Origin: Acetivibrio saccincola
GTDB lineage: Bacteria > Bacillota > Clostridia > Acetivibrionales > Acetivibrionaceae
Direction of reading: 5' to 3'
DNA length: 64,000 bases
Assembly (NCBI RefSeq): GCF_002844395.1
Contig: NZ_CP025197.1
Coordinates: 682,001 to 746,000 of the forward strand
Positions within the stretch are counted from its first letter, which is position 1. Every line of letters starts with the position of its first letter. Position numbers and translations under genes: made by a program. Shown in pieces: positions 7,892-16,144 of the stretch. The notes beneath the pieces are model-generated. The model saw only the letters and a program-made list of their open reading frames with translations, searched no databases and had not been told where the DNA came from.

Positions 7892-8590
7892 ATGCTTGAA
7901 GTTTTATTTAGTGACAGTGAGAAAGGTTTAATTAAAGCAGCAAAAAAATATAACATAAAAAATATGCCTGGTGAAGTTGTTGGCTATATTGAAAAAAAAA
8001 CAACCAAAGCTGAATCAGAGAAACATTTTGAAGAAAAAGCAGTTGGGGGAAACCACCAAGATATTGTCAATATAGGCTTTTTACTTGATATTGGAGATAT
8101 TTCGGGTGAAATTGACGGAAATGAGCGTCAAAATGTTTTCCGAAAAGTGTGGGGAAGATTTGGTTTTGACAATAAGGAGCAAGAACAGTTTTTCCAGGAT
8201 CAACGCAAGGATATGGAGAAGCTGTTGTCTGCTGCAAAGGATGGCATACCAATACGAATATGGAAAAGCAGCGCTCCTTATTCTGCCTGTGGATTTTACT
8301 ATGTATGCCATTTATTAAGAAATATTGACTGCAATATAAGTGTTGTTTCTTTACCTGAATATTATCCAATATCTGAGAATGAAACAGTAGAGTACAGTCA
8401 CTGGGGAGAAGTTGATGCAGGTAAGTTTTATCAATTTTTACCTTTTGAAAAACAATTAACTAATATAGAAAAGAGAATTATTAGTGACCGCTGGCACGGC
8501 TTAATGGAAGAGAATGCACCATTGCGAGCAATTATAAATAGATGCAAAAAATACAATAAAGTAGTTAATTTTTGTGATACGGCACATTAA
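7892..8590 (+). CDS. DUF1835-domain protein, probably C-terminally truncated
   Basis: A 232-residue frame opening MLEVLFSDSEKGLIKAAKKY with later WGEVDAGKF, a DUF1835-type protein of unknown function (often annotated beside stress or lantibiotic genes). ATG 7892 has AGAAGGTGA upstream. In relatives the RWHGLMEENAPLRAII segment leads into a C-terminal DUF3658 region; here the sequence after it departs from the family and stops after about 20 residues, so the last domain seems lost. It lies between IS66 remains and a broken isomerase. Confidence 0.65.
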   Translation: MLEVLFSDSEKGLIKAAKKYNIKNMPGEVVGYIEKKTTKAESEKHFEEKAVGGNHQDIVNIGFLLDIGDISGEIDGNERQNVFRKVWGRFGFDNKEQEQFFQDQRKDMEKLLSAAKDGIPIRIWKSSAPYSACGFYYVCHLLRNIDCNISVVSLPEYYPISENETVEYSHWGEVDAGKFYQFLPFEKQLTNIEKRIISDRWHGLMEENAPLRAIINRCKKYNKVVNFCDTAH

Positions 8591-8646
8591 AAAAATTATC
8601 GGAGTTAAATTTAGATAGGCATTTTGAAAACAGAGAGGTGTTAATT

Positions 8647-9190
8647 ATGGTTAAGACAGGTATACATGATTGGTTCGGATACCGTATAGATAATGAAGAG
8701 AGATTTAAGTTAATAAGGGAAGCTGGGTTTAATAGCGTGCTTTTTTGGTGGGGAGATGAATATGCAGATTATGTAGGTGATAAGAATTTTTTGCCTGGGT
8801 TAGCGAGATGTGAACATAGCGCTGGAAAACTTAAAAAGGCCTGAATACCTGCAATTCGTATTTCAAAATATTCAATCCGGCAGGCTTGGATTTTGTTATG
8901 ATAGTGGGCATGAAAACTGTTACTCAAAAGGTACAGATTTATTAAGCATGTATGGCAATAAGCTTATGGCTTTACATTTGCATGATAACGATGGAACCGG
9001 TGATCAACACAGAATTCCGGGCGAGGGCACAATAAACTGGGACATAGTAGTAAGAAAGATAAAGAAAACAACATACCGCGGTGCTGTTACGCTTGAAGTA
9101 ACTAACGAGTTTTCAGAAATGTATTCTGATATTTCAGCACAGGAGTTTTTAAAAGCGGCAAATGAAAAAATCAAAATGCTGTTTATATAA
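8647..9190 (+). pseudogene. sugar phosphate isomerase/epimerase with internal deletion
   Basis: The N-terminal part (8647-8795) reads MVKTGIHDWFGYRI and EAGFNSVLFWWGDEY, with a good GAGAGGTG upstream. The C-terminal part (from about 8810, next frame) has GRLGFCYDSGHENCY, LHLHDNDGTGDQHRIPGEG and a final beta strand, the metal-binding and active-site regions of TIM-barrel xylose-isomerase-like enzymes. Together they give about 180 residues against the usual 270, so some 85-90 residues of the barrel are missing and the frames no longer match. Non-functional. Confidence 0.8.
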
Positions 9191-9627
9191 AGCAGCTAAG
9201 CCTATTGATTATTGAGTAATTTGAAAAGGTAGATTTGTTTTTGTAAACGGCGTTTTTTAAAACAACCGAGACTTCAGCAAAATAAATAGCTGATTTGCGC
9301 AAACGGTGGAGTGGAACAGATTTGTTCTGCTTTTCAGCCTAACAAAAAAACCCTTAATATAGATGAAATAAGCCCAGAAGATATACAGGAAATTGATAAT
9401 GCTGTGATTTGGCAAAATAGATATAAAGATACTACTTTTATCGGTTTAAGCGAGGAAAGAATGTTTATGATTATATAAAATAGCATTAAAGATAGACTAG
9501 GCACTAGAACGATAATAAATGCATCTAAAAAAAGCAAGTAATTTGTGATAATTTCTCAATATAGTTGTTAAATTTAATAAAATTGGGTATAATATAACCT
9601 GAGTTTTGCAGCAAAATGGATTAAAAT
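9191..9627. other. intergenic region, small unidentified ORF
   Basis: No recognised gene. A 55-codon GTG-started frame at 9311-9478 contains KKTLNIDEISPEDIQEIDNA and WQNRYKD, acidic and plausible as protein, but without a convincing RBS or family. It may be a scrap of a gene cut by the adjacent IS1634 element. Confidence 0.25.
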
Positions 9628-9665
9628 GAGCCCGAAACCATTGAAATTCAAAGGTTCTAGGGCTC
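9628..9665 (-). terminator. stem-loop at the 3' end of the IS1634 remnant
   Basis: The arms GAGCCCGAAACC and GGTTCTAGGGCTC pair with one small internal mismatch around an AT-rich loop. It lies about 30 bases past the stop of the minus-strand transposase, so it probably ends that transcript or shields the element. Confidence 0.5.
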
Positions 9666-9696
9666 TTTAGTTTCACAAAAAGTTGTAGTGTATTTT

Positions 9697-10764
9697 TCAT
9701 TTTTTTGTTTTGGCTAAAATTTTTTTAATGTCACCTAAAGTCCGACTTCTAATAGAAAAATCAATATCAAATTTGTTTCCGATATCCTCCAAGACATTAT
9801 CGAAATAATCAAACAAATAGAGGTTTGCTTTTATTAGCGTACACTCTGATTTATCGAGACTTTTAAGCATTTTCCCAATACTATAGCGATGATCCATTTT
9901 CATTTCGAGAATCCTGGCAATCACAAGTGCTACAAAACAAGTAAGAAAATGTGCCTGAATATGATCCTCCCTCGATACATATACCGGACGAGCCTCCAAA
10001 TCGCTTTTAGTAACCCGAAATGTCTCCTCAATCTTCCATAACCCTCTGTACATTTCAATAATTCTGTCATCACTTTCTTTATGCTCGCTTGTAACTATGG
10101 CATAGTATCCATCAAAAGCTTCCTCTTCTTTGATTTTATCCCAATCAATTGAAAGTGATTTTGAGGGTGTCAGAATCTCACCGGTGTCTTTGTCAAACTC
10201 AATCCCTTTGATATAGCCCGCCGCACCGAAGGAGGTGCTTCTTGAATATTTGCCGGGATGAGATATAAGATCCTGTGCTTTTGCAATAACTGCTGCACGT
10301 TCTGCTTTTGCCCTTTTGTCATATTTCTCACTGTAAAATATAACCTGCTTTTCATGTACAATCTTTTTCATTTTTTTGCCTGAATTAGAAGTTACCCAAA
10401 TGGTTCTGGGGTAAAGGCGGGATTTCCTCTTGTATTCATTCCCAATCCATTCATAGCCTTCCTCTTTCAAAACATAATCCTTCATCTCTTTGTTGGCGCC
10501 TCGCACCGACAAGCTGAACACATAGCCATCTTTAGCAGAAAGAGTGTACCAAATATTGTCGCCGGTACACATACCTTTGTCTGCTACAACGACTACCCTG
10601 CCAAGACCATACTCCTTCTTTATTCTAGAAAAGTTAGGGCGATAGGTCAGGCAATCGTTAGTATTACCAGGAAACAATTGATAGGTAATAGGAATAGCAT
10701 TTCTGTCTGTAAAAAGTCCCATCTGGACAATTGGATTGGGTCTGTGTTCTTTCGATACTCCCTA
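9697..10764 (-). pseudogene. IS1634-family transposase, 5'-truncated
   Basis: About 355 residues of a DDE transposase of the IS1634 group. The readable part starts GVSKEHRPNPIVQMGLFTD, has FPGNTNDC, the second Asp in VVVADKGMCTGDN, and the C-terminal YRGLWKIEETFRVTKSDLEA with catalytic Glu. The N-terminal third, with the first Asp region, is missing. At about 10760 the sequence switches into IS256 transposase in another frame, so the N-terminus was lost at that junction. Internal ATG codons could start a partial protein, but no active enzyme is expected. Confidence 0.85.
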
Positions 10765-11413
10765 CACCAAGCCAGAATTTTGATGATTCATTTTCTCCAA
10801 TCCATATACCCAGTATGTCTTTATATCCCTCAACATTAACACCAATAACCACATAGGCTGCACGATTACATATTCTTCCTTCATCTCTGACTTTATAATG
10901 AATGGCATCCATAAAACAAAATGTATATATAGGTTCTAAGGGTCTTTGTTGCCATTCTTTTATTTCAGGAATAATACGGTCAGTAATCCTACTAACCATT
11001 TCCGCAGATATTTCCACTCCATAAAGGTCCTTTAGCTGCTCTCCAATATCCCTGGTTGACATGCCCCTTGCGTATAGAGATATTATTTTTTCTTCTATGC
11101 CGGAAACATTTCTTTGATATTTAGGTATAATTTTAGGCTCAAACTCTCCTTTACGGTCCCTTGGAATTTGAATCTCAACTTCTCCAAATTCACTTTTTAA
11201 AGTCTTAGTAGAATAACCATTTCTACAGTTGTCGGTATTTTTTGCACTACGTTCTTCCTTAGCATAACCAAGCTTTTCTTCTAATTCAGCTTCCATAAGC
11301 TCTTGTATAATGTCTTTAAAAATGTCTTTAAGATAGTTCGTGACATCAGTCACACTTTGGAAATTATTTCCCTTCACTATTGCTTTTATCTGTTCTTTTG
11401 ATAATGTTGACAT
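10762..11413 (-). pseudogene. IS256-family (mutator) transposase, C-terminally truncated
   Basis: Opens with a good start (AAGGAGG before ATG 11413): MSTLSKEQIKAIVKGNN. It continues with typical features: LGYAKEERS..NCRNGYSTKT, IPRDRKGEFEPKIIPKYQ, ISLYARGMSTRDI, and the first catalytic Asp in FMDAIHYKVRDEG. It breaks at NESSKFWLGV, where normal members go on for about 180 residues with the other two acidic residues. The frame then runs through about 30 irrelevant codons inside the IS1634 sequence. Confidence 0.85.
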
Positions 11414-11577
11414 AAAAAATTCCTCCTTAGCTTTTATTGTTTGTAATTCTTGCCAAGAAGGAATTTAATTATTCATTCATACACAAAATTTGTTACATTC
11501 TCTTATACTATATATAATACTGCTAGCCTTTGCACCTTTTTCGGTTTTACAAAAAAGCCAATTTTTACGTCCAATTA

Positions 11578-12489
11578 TAATATATGGGCTAAGCAATAAA
11601 GCTGCTTTACATTTTTTACTCAATTGTAACCGGCATATCCATCAGTTTGAAGATATCCCGAAAACTTCTCGAGAAAATTTTTAGGATTTGTTCCTGATCG
11701 TGTCCTTTGATATTCATACAAAATTATTGGATTTATATTAGTTCCACTTTTATATAACCACATATAGTGCTTAGTTCTTGATTCATCTCCATTTTTCTCT
11801 AAAACTTTCAAAGTAGTTTCATCAGCTTGAATGTAATTTCTTTTAAGTAACTCTTTTTTCATTATTTTATAAACTAGTTCAAATTCATTAGCAGCTCTAA
11901 CTATCCAATTTGATAATGTTTGTCTAGATAAGCTTAATCCAAGCATCTTAAAATAGTTTTCCTGTCTATATAGAGGTAGCGCATAAAGATATTTAAGACT
12001 TATTACATGACTTAATATTTCATTTGAGGCCATACTCTTAGAAAGTAAAGTATTTGGTGCTTTAGAAGTAATTATATTTGTTTTTTCCTCTTCTGGTTGA
12101 CAAGATTTACATGCATAACTATAGTTTATATGTTCTTCTACATATAGTTTGGCTGGAATATATTTTAATATTTCTTTAGAAGTAGTTCCTATAAAATCCA
12201 TAGGGGTAGAGCAGCAATCACACTGCCTTTCATTTTCTTCAAGTTTGTGATGGCTTCATTAAAGAGAGATAATTTGCTCACCAGAAAATTTTTCGCTTGA
12301 TTTTCCAAAAATCTTTTTATTTCTATTTAAAATTATACTTTTTAAATTTTCTATTTCGATTTTTAATGCATTAATTTCTATATCTTTCGATTTTAATTCT
12401 TTGTCTTTCGATTCTAATTCTTTATTTATATCAAAAATTAATTTTCTTGTATTTTCATCAAGCTGGATTTCATCGTGAATTTTTTGCAC
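11578..12489 (-). pseudogene. IS66 transposase (TnpC), internally deleted and truncated
   Basis: The start MQKIHDEIQLDENTRKLIFD leads into a coiled-coil (ELESKDKELKSKDIEINALK) and the KIFGKSSEKF motif. TAA and TGA then occur in the same frame near 12255, after which the frame resumes with ENERQCDCCSTPMDF, YALPLYRQENYF, LSRQTLSNWIV, ADETTLKVLE and LQTDGYAGYN. After another TGA, VKNVKQLYCLAH is still readable. About 30-50 residues are missing between the first two blocks compared with normal TnpC, and the final catalytic part is gone. Confidence 0.85.
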
Positions 12490-12584
12490 TTATAATAACC
12501 TCTAATCTCTTATTTTTTATAACTATATTATATCACAAAACCCTTTATATTACCAGCTTTTAAAGGGTTTTGTTTGTAAAATTT

Positions 12585-12935
12585 TTAAAAATATTTTCTA
12601 CCTTTGACGGATTTAAATTTTGAAGTTGTTGTTACTTCATATCCTTTTAATAACCACTTTAACTCGTCTACGTCTACTTTAAGAGCCTCATCTTTTGTCA
12701 TTGGCCATTTAAATTTATTTTCTTCTAATCGGTAGTAATACAACCAAAATCCATTATCAAAGTGTAATACTTTTAGTTTGTTCATCTGTCTGTTACAAAA
12801 AACAAATAGTGCCTTTTCATAAGGATCTAGCTTAAGCTCCATCTTTATTATAACCATTAACCCATCTATACTTTTTCTTAAGTCCGTGACACCACTAGCT
12901 AAATATACAGTATCTATCTCATTAATATTTAACAA
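12585..12935 (-). CDS. tnpB: IS66 Orf2 protein TnpB
   Basis: A complete 116-residue IS66 accessory protein with the family pattern VYLASGVTDLRKSIDGLM, KALFVFCNRQMNKLKVLHFD, then GFWLYYYRLE. The start is TTG 12935, with AAGGAGA upstream and a 7-base overlap with the end of tnpA, indicating translational coupling. It is required with TnpA and TnpC for transposition in IS66-type elements, but its TnpC partner is broken here. Confidence 0.9.
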   Translation of the reverse strand: MLNINEIDTVYLASGVTDLRKSIDGLMVIIKMELKLDPYEKALFVFCNRQMNKLKVLHFDNGFWLYYYRLEENKFKWPMTKDEALKVDVDELKWLLKGYEVTTTSKFKSVKGRKYF

Positions 12936-13264
12936 CTTCTTACTATCTCCTTTAGTGCATTTGATAAAGATAACTCATCTGAATTAGATATATATTTTTT
13001 AGCCTTTCCAATTTCTATTCTTATTTCATTAGATGGGTTAAGATTATTTTTTACATCAGGTGAGTTCTCTATTTTATTTTTCCTACCATTTAAATTAATA
13101 GCATGAAATATTGATTCGTTTTTCTTCCTTAGTTTTTTTCTTTGATAATATAACCTATGGATATTTACATCATACTCTCTACAAAAACCAGATATTGTTC
13201 CTTCATATTTTGAGAATTTTTCTAAAATATCCTTCCAATATTCATTTGTCTCTATTTGATTCAA
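12929..13264 (-). CDS. tnpA: IS66 Orf1 protein TnpA
   Basis: A 111-residue first ORF of the IS66 element: YWKDILEKFSKYEGTISGFC, REYDVNIHRLYYQRKKL (helix-turn-helix) and a C-terminal SNALKEIVRSC that matches the usual LxxVIRxL end. The TTG start has AGGAGG upstream. Located 80 bases inside the terminal repeat ending at 13345. Confidence 0.85.
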   Translation of the reverse strand: MNQIETNEYWKDILEKFSKYEGTISGFCREYDVNIHRLYYQRKKLRKKNESIFHAINLNGRKNKIENSPDVKNNLNPSNEIRIEIGKAKKYISNSDELSLSNALKEIVRSC

Positions 13265-13333
13265 TTAAAAAACCTCCTATACTTTTGATAATTCAATTGT
13301 ATAGCAAGTTTTTTAGTATTTATATCCGTTAAT

Positions 13334-13345
13334 TCTTTTACGCTT
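13334..13345 (-). repeat. IS66 terminal repeat, copy B left end
   Basis: The minus strand reads GTAAGCGTAAAA, the IS66-type terminus; it marks where the element enters the truncated gene at 13346-13718. Confidence 0.65.
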
Positions 13346-13718
13346 ACCATATAAGGATATAGAAATTCATTTATCAAAAAAAGGTGAATTTATTTACAGG
13401 ATACAAGGTGAAGAATTTGTAAATACTGTTTTAAACAAAGAAGATTTAGAAGAAATTAGAAAGTATGCAATCGGAGGAGATAGTTTTAAGCCACGGAGGT
13501 TATCACTGGATAGCTTATATTCACTTTTGTATTCACTTTTGACGAGAGAAGTGGTTAGGGATGGCTATCATTATGAGCGTGTTTTTGAAATTAGATGGGA
13601 CATATACAAAGGTACATCAAAAGAACGTGAAAAAATATTGGAACTTCTAAAAAGCTATGCAGCCCAATACCGGATTCGTGAGGGTGAGAAAACTTATTCA
13701 GGACTACACAGTAGATGA
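13346..13718 (+). pseudogene. unidentified gene, 5' end removed by IS66
   Basis: An open frame without a start begins at the IS66 end and runs about 124 codons to TGA: KDIEIHLSKKGEFIYRI, EEFVNTVLNKEDLEEIRKYA, FKPRRLSLDSLYSLLYSLL, FEIRWDIYKGTSKEREKILE. It is a hydrophilic, coherent protein sequence, so it is the 3' part of a real gene, but I recognise no family. Internal TTG 13527 could start a 63-residue fragment. It lies directly upstream of the SLH-protein locus. Confidence 0.5.
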
Positions 13719-13858
13719 TTTCACGGATTGGAACTGTAGTTAACAAAAAACACCAAGGTATAGATTGACAATGGTATTTATGGTATGATAAAGTATAATT
13801 AAAATCGCTTTTTATTGGAAACTAAATTTAAAAATTTTATTATTACGGAAAAGGGAGT

Positions 13859-14023
13859 TTGAATGAAATAAGAAAAAAACAGTATTACTTAACTCAAAAC
13901 TTAAAGCCATTTACAGATGTAAGAGAAAGTAATTGGTACAAAGAAACAGTAAAGATCGCTTTAAAGAGAAACACTTACATCAATTTTTTAATTATGTTAT
14001 TTTCTATTTTGAAAGGGGATTAA
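13859..14023 (+). pseudogene. SLH-domain stub upstream of the giant surface protein
   Basis: A 54-codon frame (TTG 13859 after GGGAG) contains LKPFTDVRESNWYKETVKIA, which closely resembles the start of an SLH motif (FTDVxxxxWYxxxVxxA). It ends two bases before the next gene's ATG. Probably the leftover of a duplicated or recombined SLH gene; could instead be a short leader peptide. Confidence 0.4.
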
Positions 14024-14024
14024 A

Positions 14025-16130
14025 ATGAATAATAAGAAAAAAATAATAGCACTTATAGTTGTTCTTGCTACGCTAGTTCAGGTACTGGCAGGTGGTATGG
14101 TTTTTGCATATAATTCTGTAGTATCAGAGAAAGTTGAAGAGAATAATGTACAATTTAAAGACATTTCAGGTCACTGGGCGGAAAACTCTATAAACTATTT
14201 AGCAAACAAAGGATTAGCAAAAGGTTATATTGCCGATGATGGATATGTTATAAAACCACAAGAGTTCATAACAAGAGCTGAATTTTTGACAGTATTAATT
14301 AACTCAAGACCTGATATTGAATTTACAAATGAAAATGTAAAATCATTTATAGATGTAAAAGAAGGCGAATGGTATAAAGAAATAGTTGATAAAGCTTCAA
14401 GTATTGGTATTTTATCCGGATACCCTGATGGTTCATTTAAGCCAAATAATCCAATTACAAGAGCAGAAATAACCGCTTTAATTATGAAATTTAATAACTG
14501 GAGTGAAAAGGATATTGATTATGAATCAAAATTATTCTCTGATGTTAAAGAAGGTGAGTGGCATTTCATACCTATATTGGTTTGTAGATCAAAAAAAATA
14601 GTGAATGGATATCCGGATGGAACTTTTGCCCCTCAAAGATTTGCTTTAAGAGGAGAGGCATTTGCATTGCTTGCTAATTACGTTAAAAATTATTTACATT
14701 CTGCATCTGCGGAATTAGATGATATGGCTCCGATAGTTGAAAACAAAGATATAACAATATATAATCAAAGTTCAACAAGTGTAACTCTAAATTGGTATAA
14801 AGCTTTTGATGATAAAACAGCAAAGGAAAATTTAAGGTATGCAGTATATTTATCAAGAAAGGATAATATTTCAAATATTGAAGGTGTACTAACAAATGGA
14901 ACATTAATCGGTGAATATGAAAAAGATATAGAATCAAAAGAGATAAAGGGATTAGCCTCAGGGACTACATATTACTTTAATGTTGTAGTTAAAGATGATA
15001 GTGATAATAAAACGGCATATAATCCAATAAAGGTTTTTTTTAGAGAAAGTTCATCAAATATACAGACAGGAGCAGATGATTCAAAGGTGATTATAACTTC
15101 ACCGCAAATGGGTAGCTCACGGTATTATACCTATGAAAGCCATGTAGATATATCAGGTGTATTTACAAACAAAGAAATAGATAAAATATCTTATTCGGTG
15201 TTTTATGAGGGGAAAGAGGATAAGGATTCATCCTACCCCGCAATAACAAAAGGGTCATATGATAAGAACACCAATACTACAAACTGGTCAATCAAGGACT
15301 TTCCCGCAAAATATCTTTGTGTTACTGTAGAAATTTATATAACAGATAAGTCCGGAAAGCGGCACATGGGATGGATAGACATTGTTCAAGAAGGAGATGA
15401 TGATAATGACGGTTTATCAAATTATCTTGAAAAACTTCTTGGAACAGACCCGAACAATCCTGATACAGATGGTGATGGCTTGACTGATTGGGATGAGATA
15501 TACATTTATGAGACAGATCCCCTTAAATACGATACAGACGGTGATGAAATAAGCGATGGGGATGAAGTGTTATATGTATATGTTCGTGATATGGATTCCG
15601 AGGGCGCCATATCTTTTACAAAGAAATTAAAAAGCGAGTTGGAACCGGATATAGCTAGAGCTTTAAGAGTAATTTACAAAGATGATAATTATGTTCCGCC
15701 TGATCTTGATTTAACAAATGAAGATGATAGAGATTATTACATGTGGTATTATGAGTATATACCTAGGAGTTATGTAATATTAGATCCATTAAATCATGAT
15801 ACAGACGGTGATGGTTTGCCCGATGGGTTTGAGCTATATTCGTCTATGACGAACCCTTCCGCTTATGATACCTACAATGATGGTATAAGTGATGCCGACA
15901 AGGATCCGGATGGAGATGGATTAACAAATCTTCAAGAATACATATACGGAACAGATCCACTGTGTTATGATACCGATGGAGATGGCATATCAGATGGCGA
16001 TGAGATTGAAATTGGTACAAATCCTCTGTTAAGAGATTCAGACAATGACGGAACTGATGATCTTGAAGAAATAATGAGAGGAACAGACCCAAATGATCCT
16101 GATAATGGTGGAATAATAATGGTGGAATAG
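14025..16130 (+). CDS. giant SLH surface protein, segment 1: SLH x3, Fn3, TSP3 repeats
   Basis: Secreted cell-wall protein, 701 residues in this segment. A signal peptide with hydrophobic core IIALIVVLATLVQVLAGGMV is followed by three SLH domains at about 44-100, 106-155 and 165-216 (FKDISGHWAENSI; IDVKEGEWYKEI; FSDVKEGEWHF), which anchor to pyruvylated wall polysaccharide. An Fn3-like domain lies near 240-335. Thrombospondin-3-like calcium repeats (DTDGDGLTDWDE, DTDGDGLPDGFE, DTDGDGISDGDE) fill about 465-695. ATG 14025 has GAAAGGGG upstream. It terminates at TAG 16128 only because of the 14-bp duplication at 16102-16129; the next segment continues the same protein. Confidence 0.88.
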   Translation: MNNKKKIIALIVVLATLVQVLAGGMVFAYNSVVSEKVEENNVQFKDISGHWAENSINYLANKGLAKGYIADDGYVIKPQEFITRAEFLTVLINSRPDIEFTNENVKSFIDVKEGEWYKEIVDKASSIGILSGYPDGSFKPNNPITRAEITALIMKFNNWSEKDIDYESKLFSDVKEGEWHFIPILVCRSKKIVNGYPDGTFAPQRFALRGEAFALLANYVKNYLHSASAELDDMAPIVENKDITIYNQSSTSVTLNWYKAFDDKTAKENLRYAVYLSRKDNISNIEGVLTNGTLIGEYEKDIESKEIKGLASGTTYYFNVVVKDDSDNKTAYNPIKVFFRESSSNIQTGADDSKVIITSPQMGSSRYYTYESHVDISGVFTNKEIDKISYSVFYEGKEDKDSSYPAITKGSYDKNTNTTNWSIKDFPAKYLCVTVEIYITDKSGKRHMGWIDIVQEGDDDNDGLSNYLEKLLGTDPNNPDTDGDGLTDWDEIYIYETDPLKYDTDGDEISDGDEVLYVYVRDMDSEGAISFTKKLKSELEPDIARALRVIYKDDNYVPPDLDLTNEDDRDYYMWYYEYIPRSYVILDPLNHDTDGDGLPDGFELYSSMTNPSAYDTYNDGISDADKDPDGDGLTNLQEYIYGTDPLCYDTDGDGISDGDEIEIGTNPLLRDSDNDGTDDLEEIMRGTDPNDPDNGGIIMVE
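16102..16129 (+). repeat. 14-bp tandem duplication causing frameshift
   Basis: ATAATGGTGGAATA occurs twice back to back. With both copies the frame hits TAG at 16128. With one copy the reading becomes DPNDPDNGGIDDIANMVEQR, and segments 1 and 2 join exactly. Fourteen is not a multiple of three, so gain or loss of a copy toggles the frame. Confidence 0.9.
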
Positions 16131-16144
16131 ACGATATAGCTAAT

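Larger units (their letters stand above)
9610..13345 (-). mobile_element. nested IS remnants: IS1634, IS256, IS66
   Basis: Three elements lie in the same orientation. The IS66 copy (right end 13345) has lost its 3' end where IS256 upstream sequence begins (about 11500-11570). The IS256 copy has lost its 3' end where IS1634 sequence begins (about 10760), and the IS1634 copy lacks its own 5' end. The order suggests successive insertions followed by deletion at each junction. None retains a full transposase. Confidence 0.7.

Noticed and set aside
15400-16110. Repeated GATACAGATGGTGATGG-like DNA, considered as a repeat array or CRISPR
   Set aside because: The spacing is irregular and the units encode calcium-binding DTDGDG motifs in frame; protein repeats, not CRISPR. 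No CRISPR array was seen anywhere.
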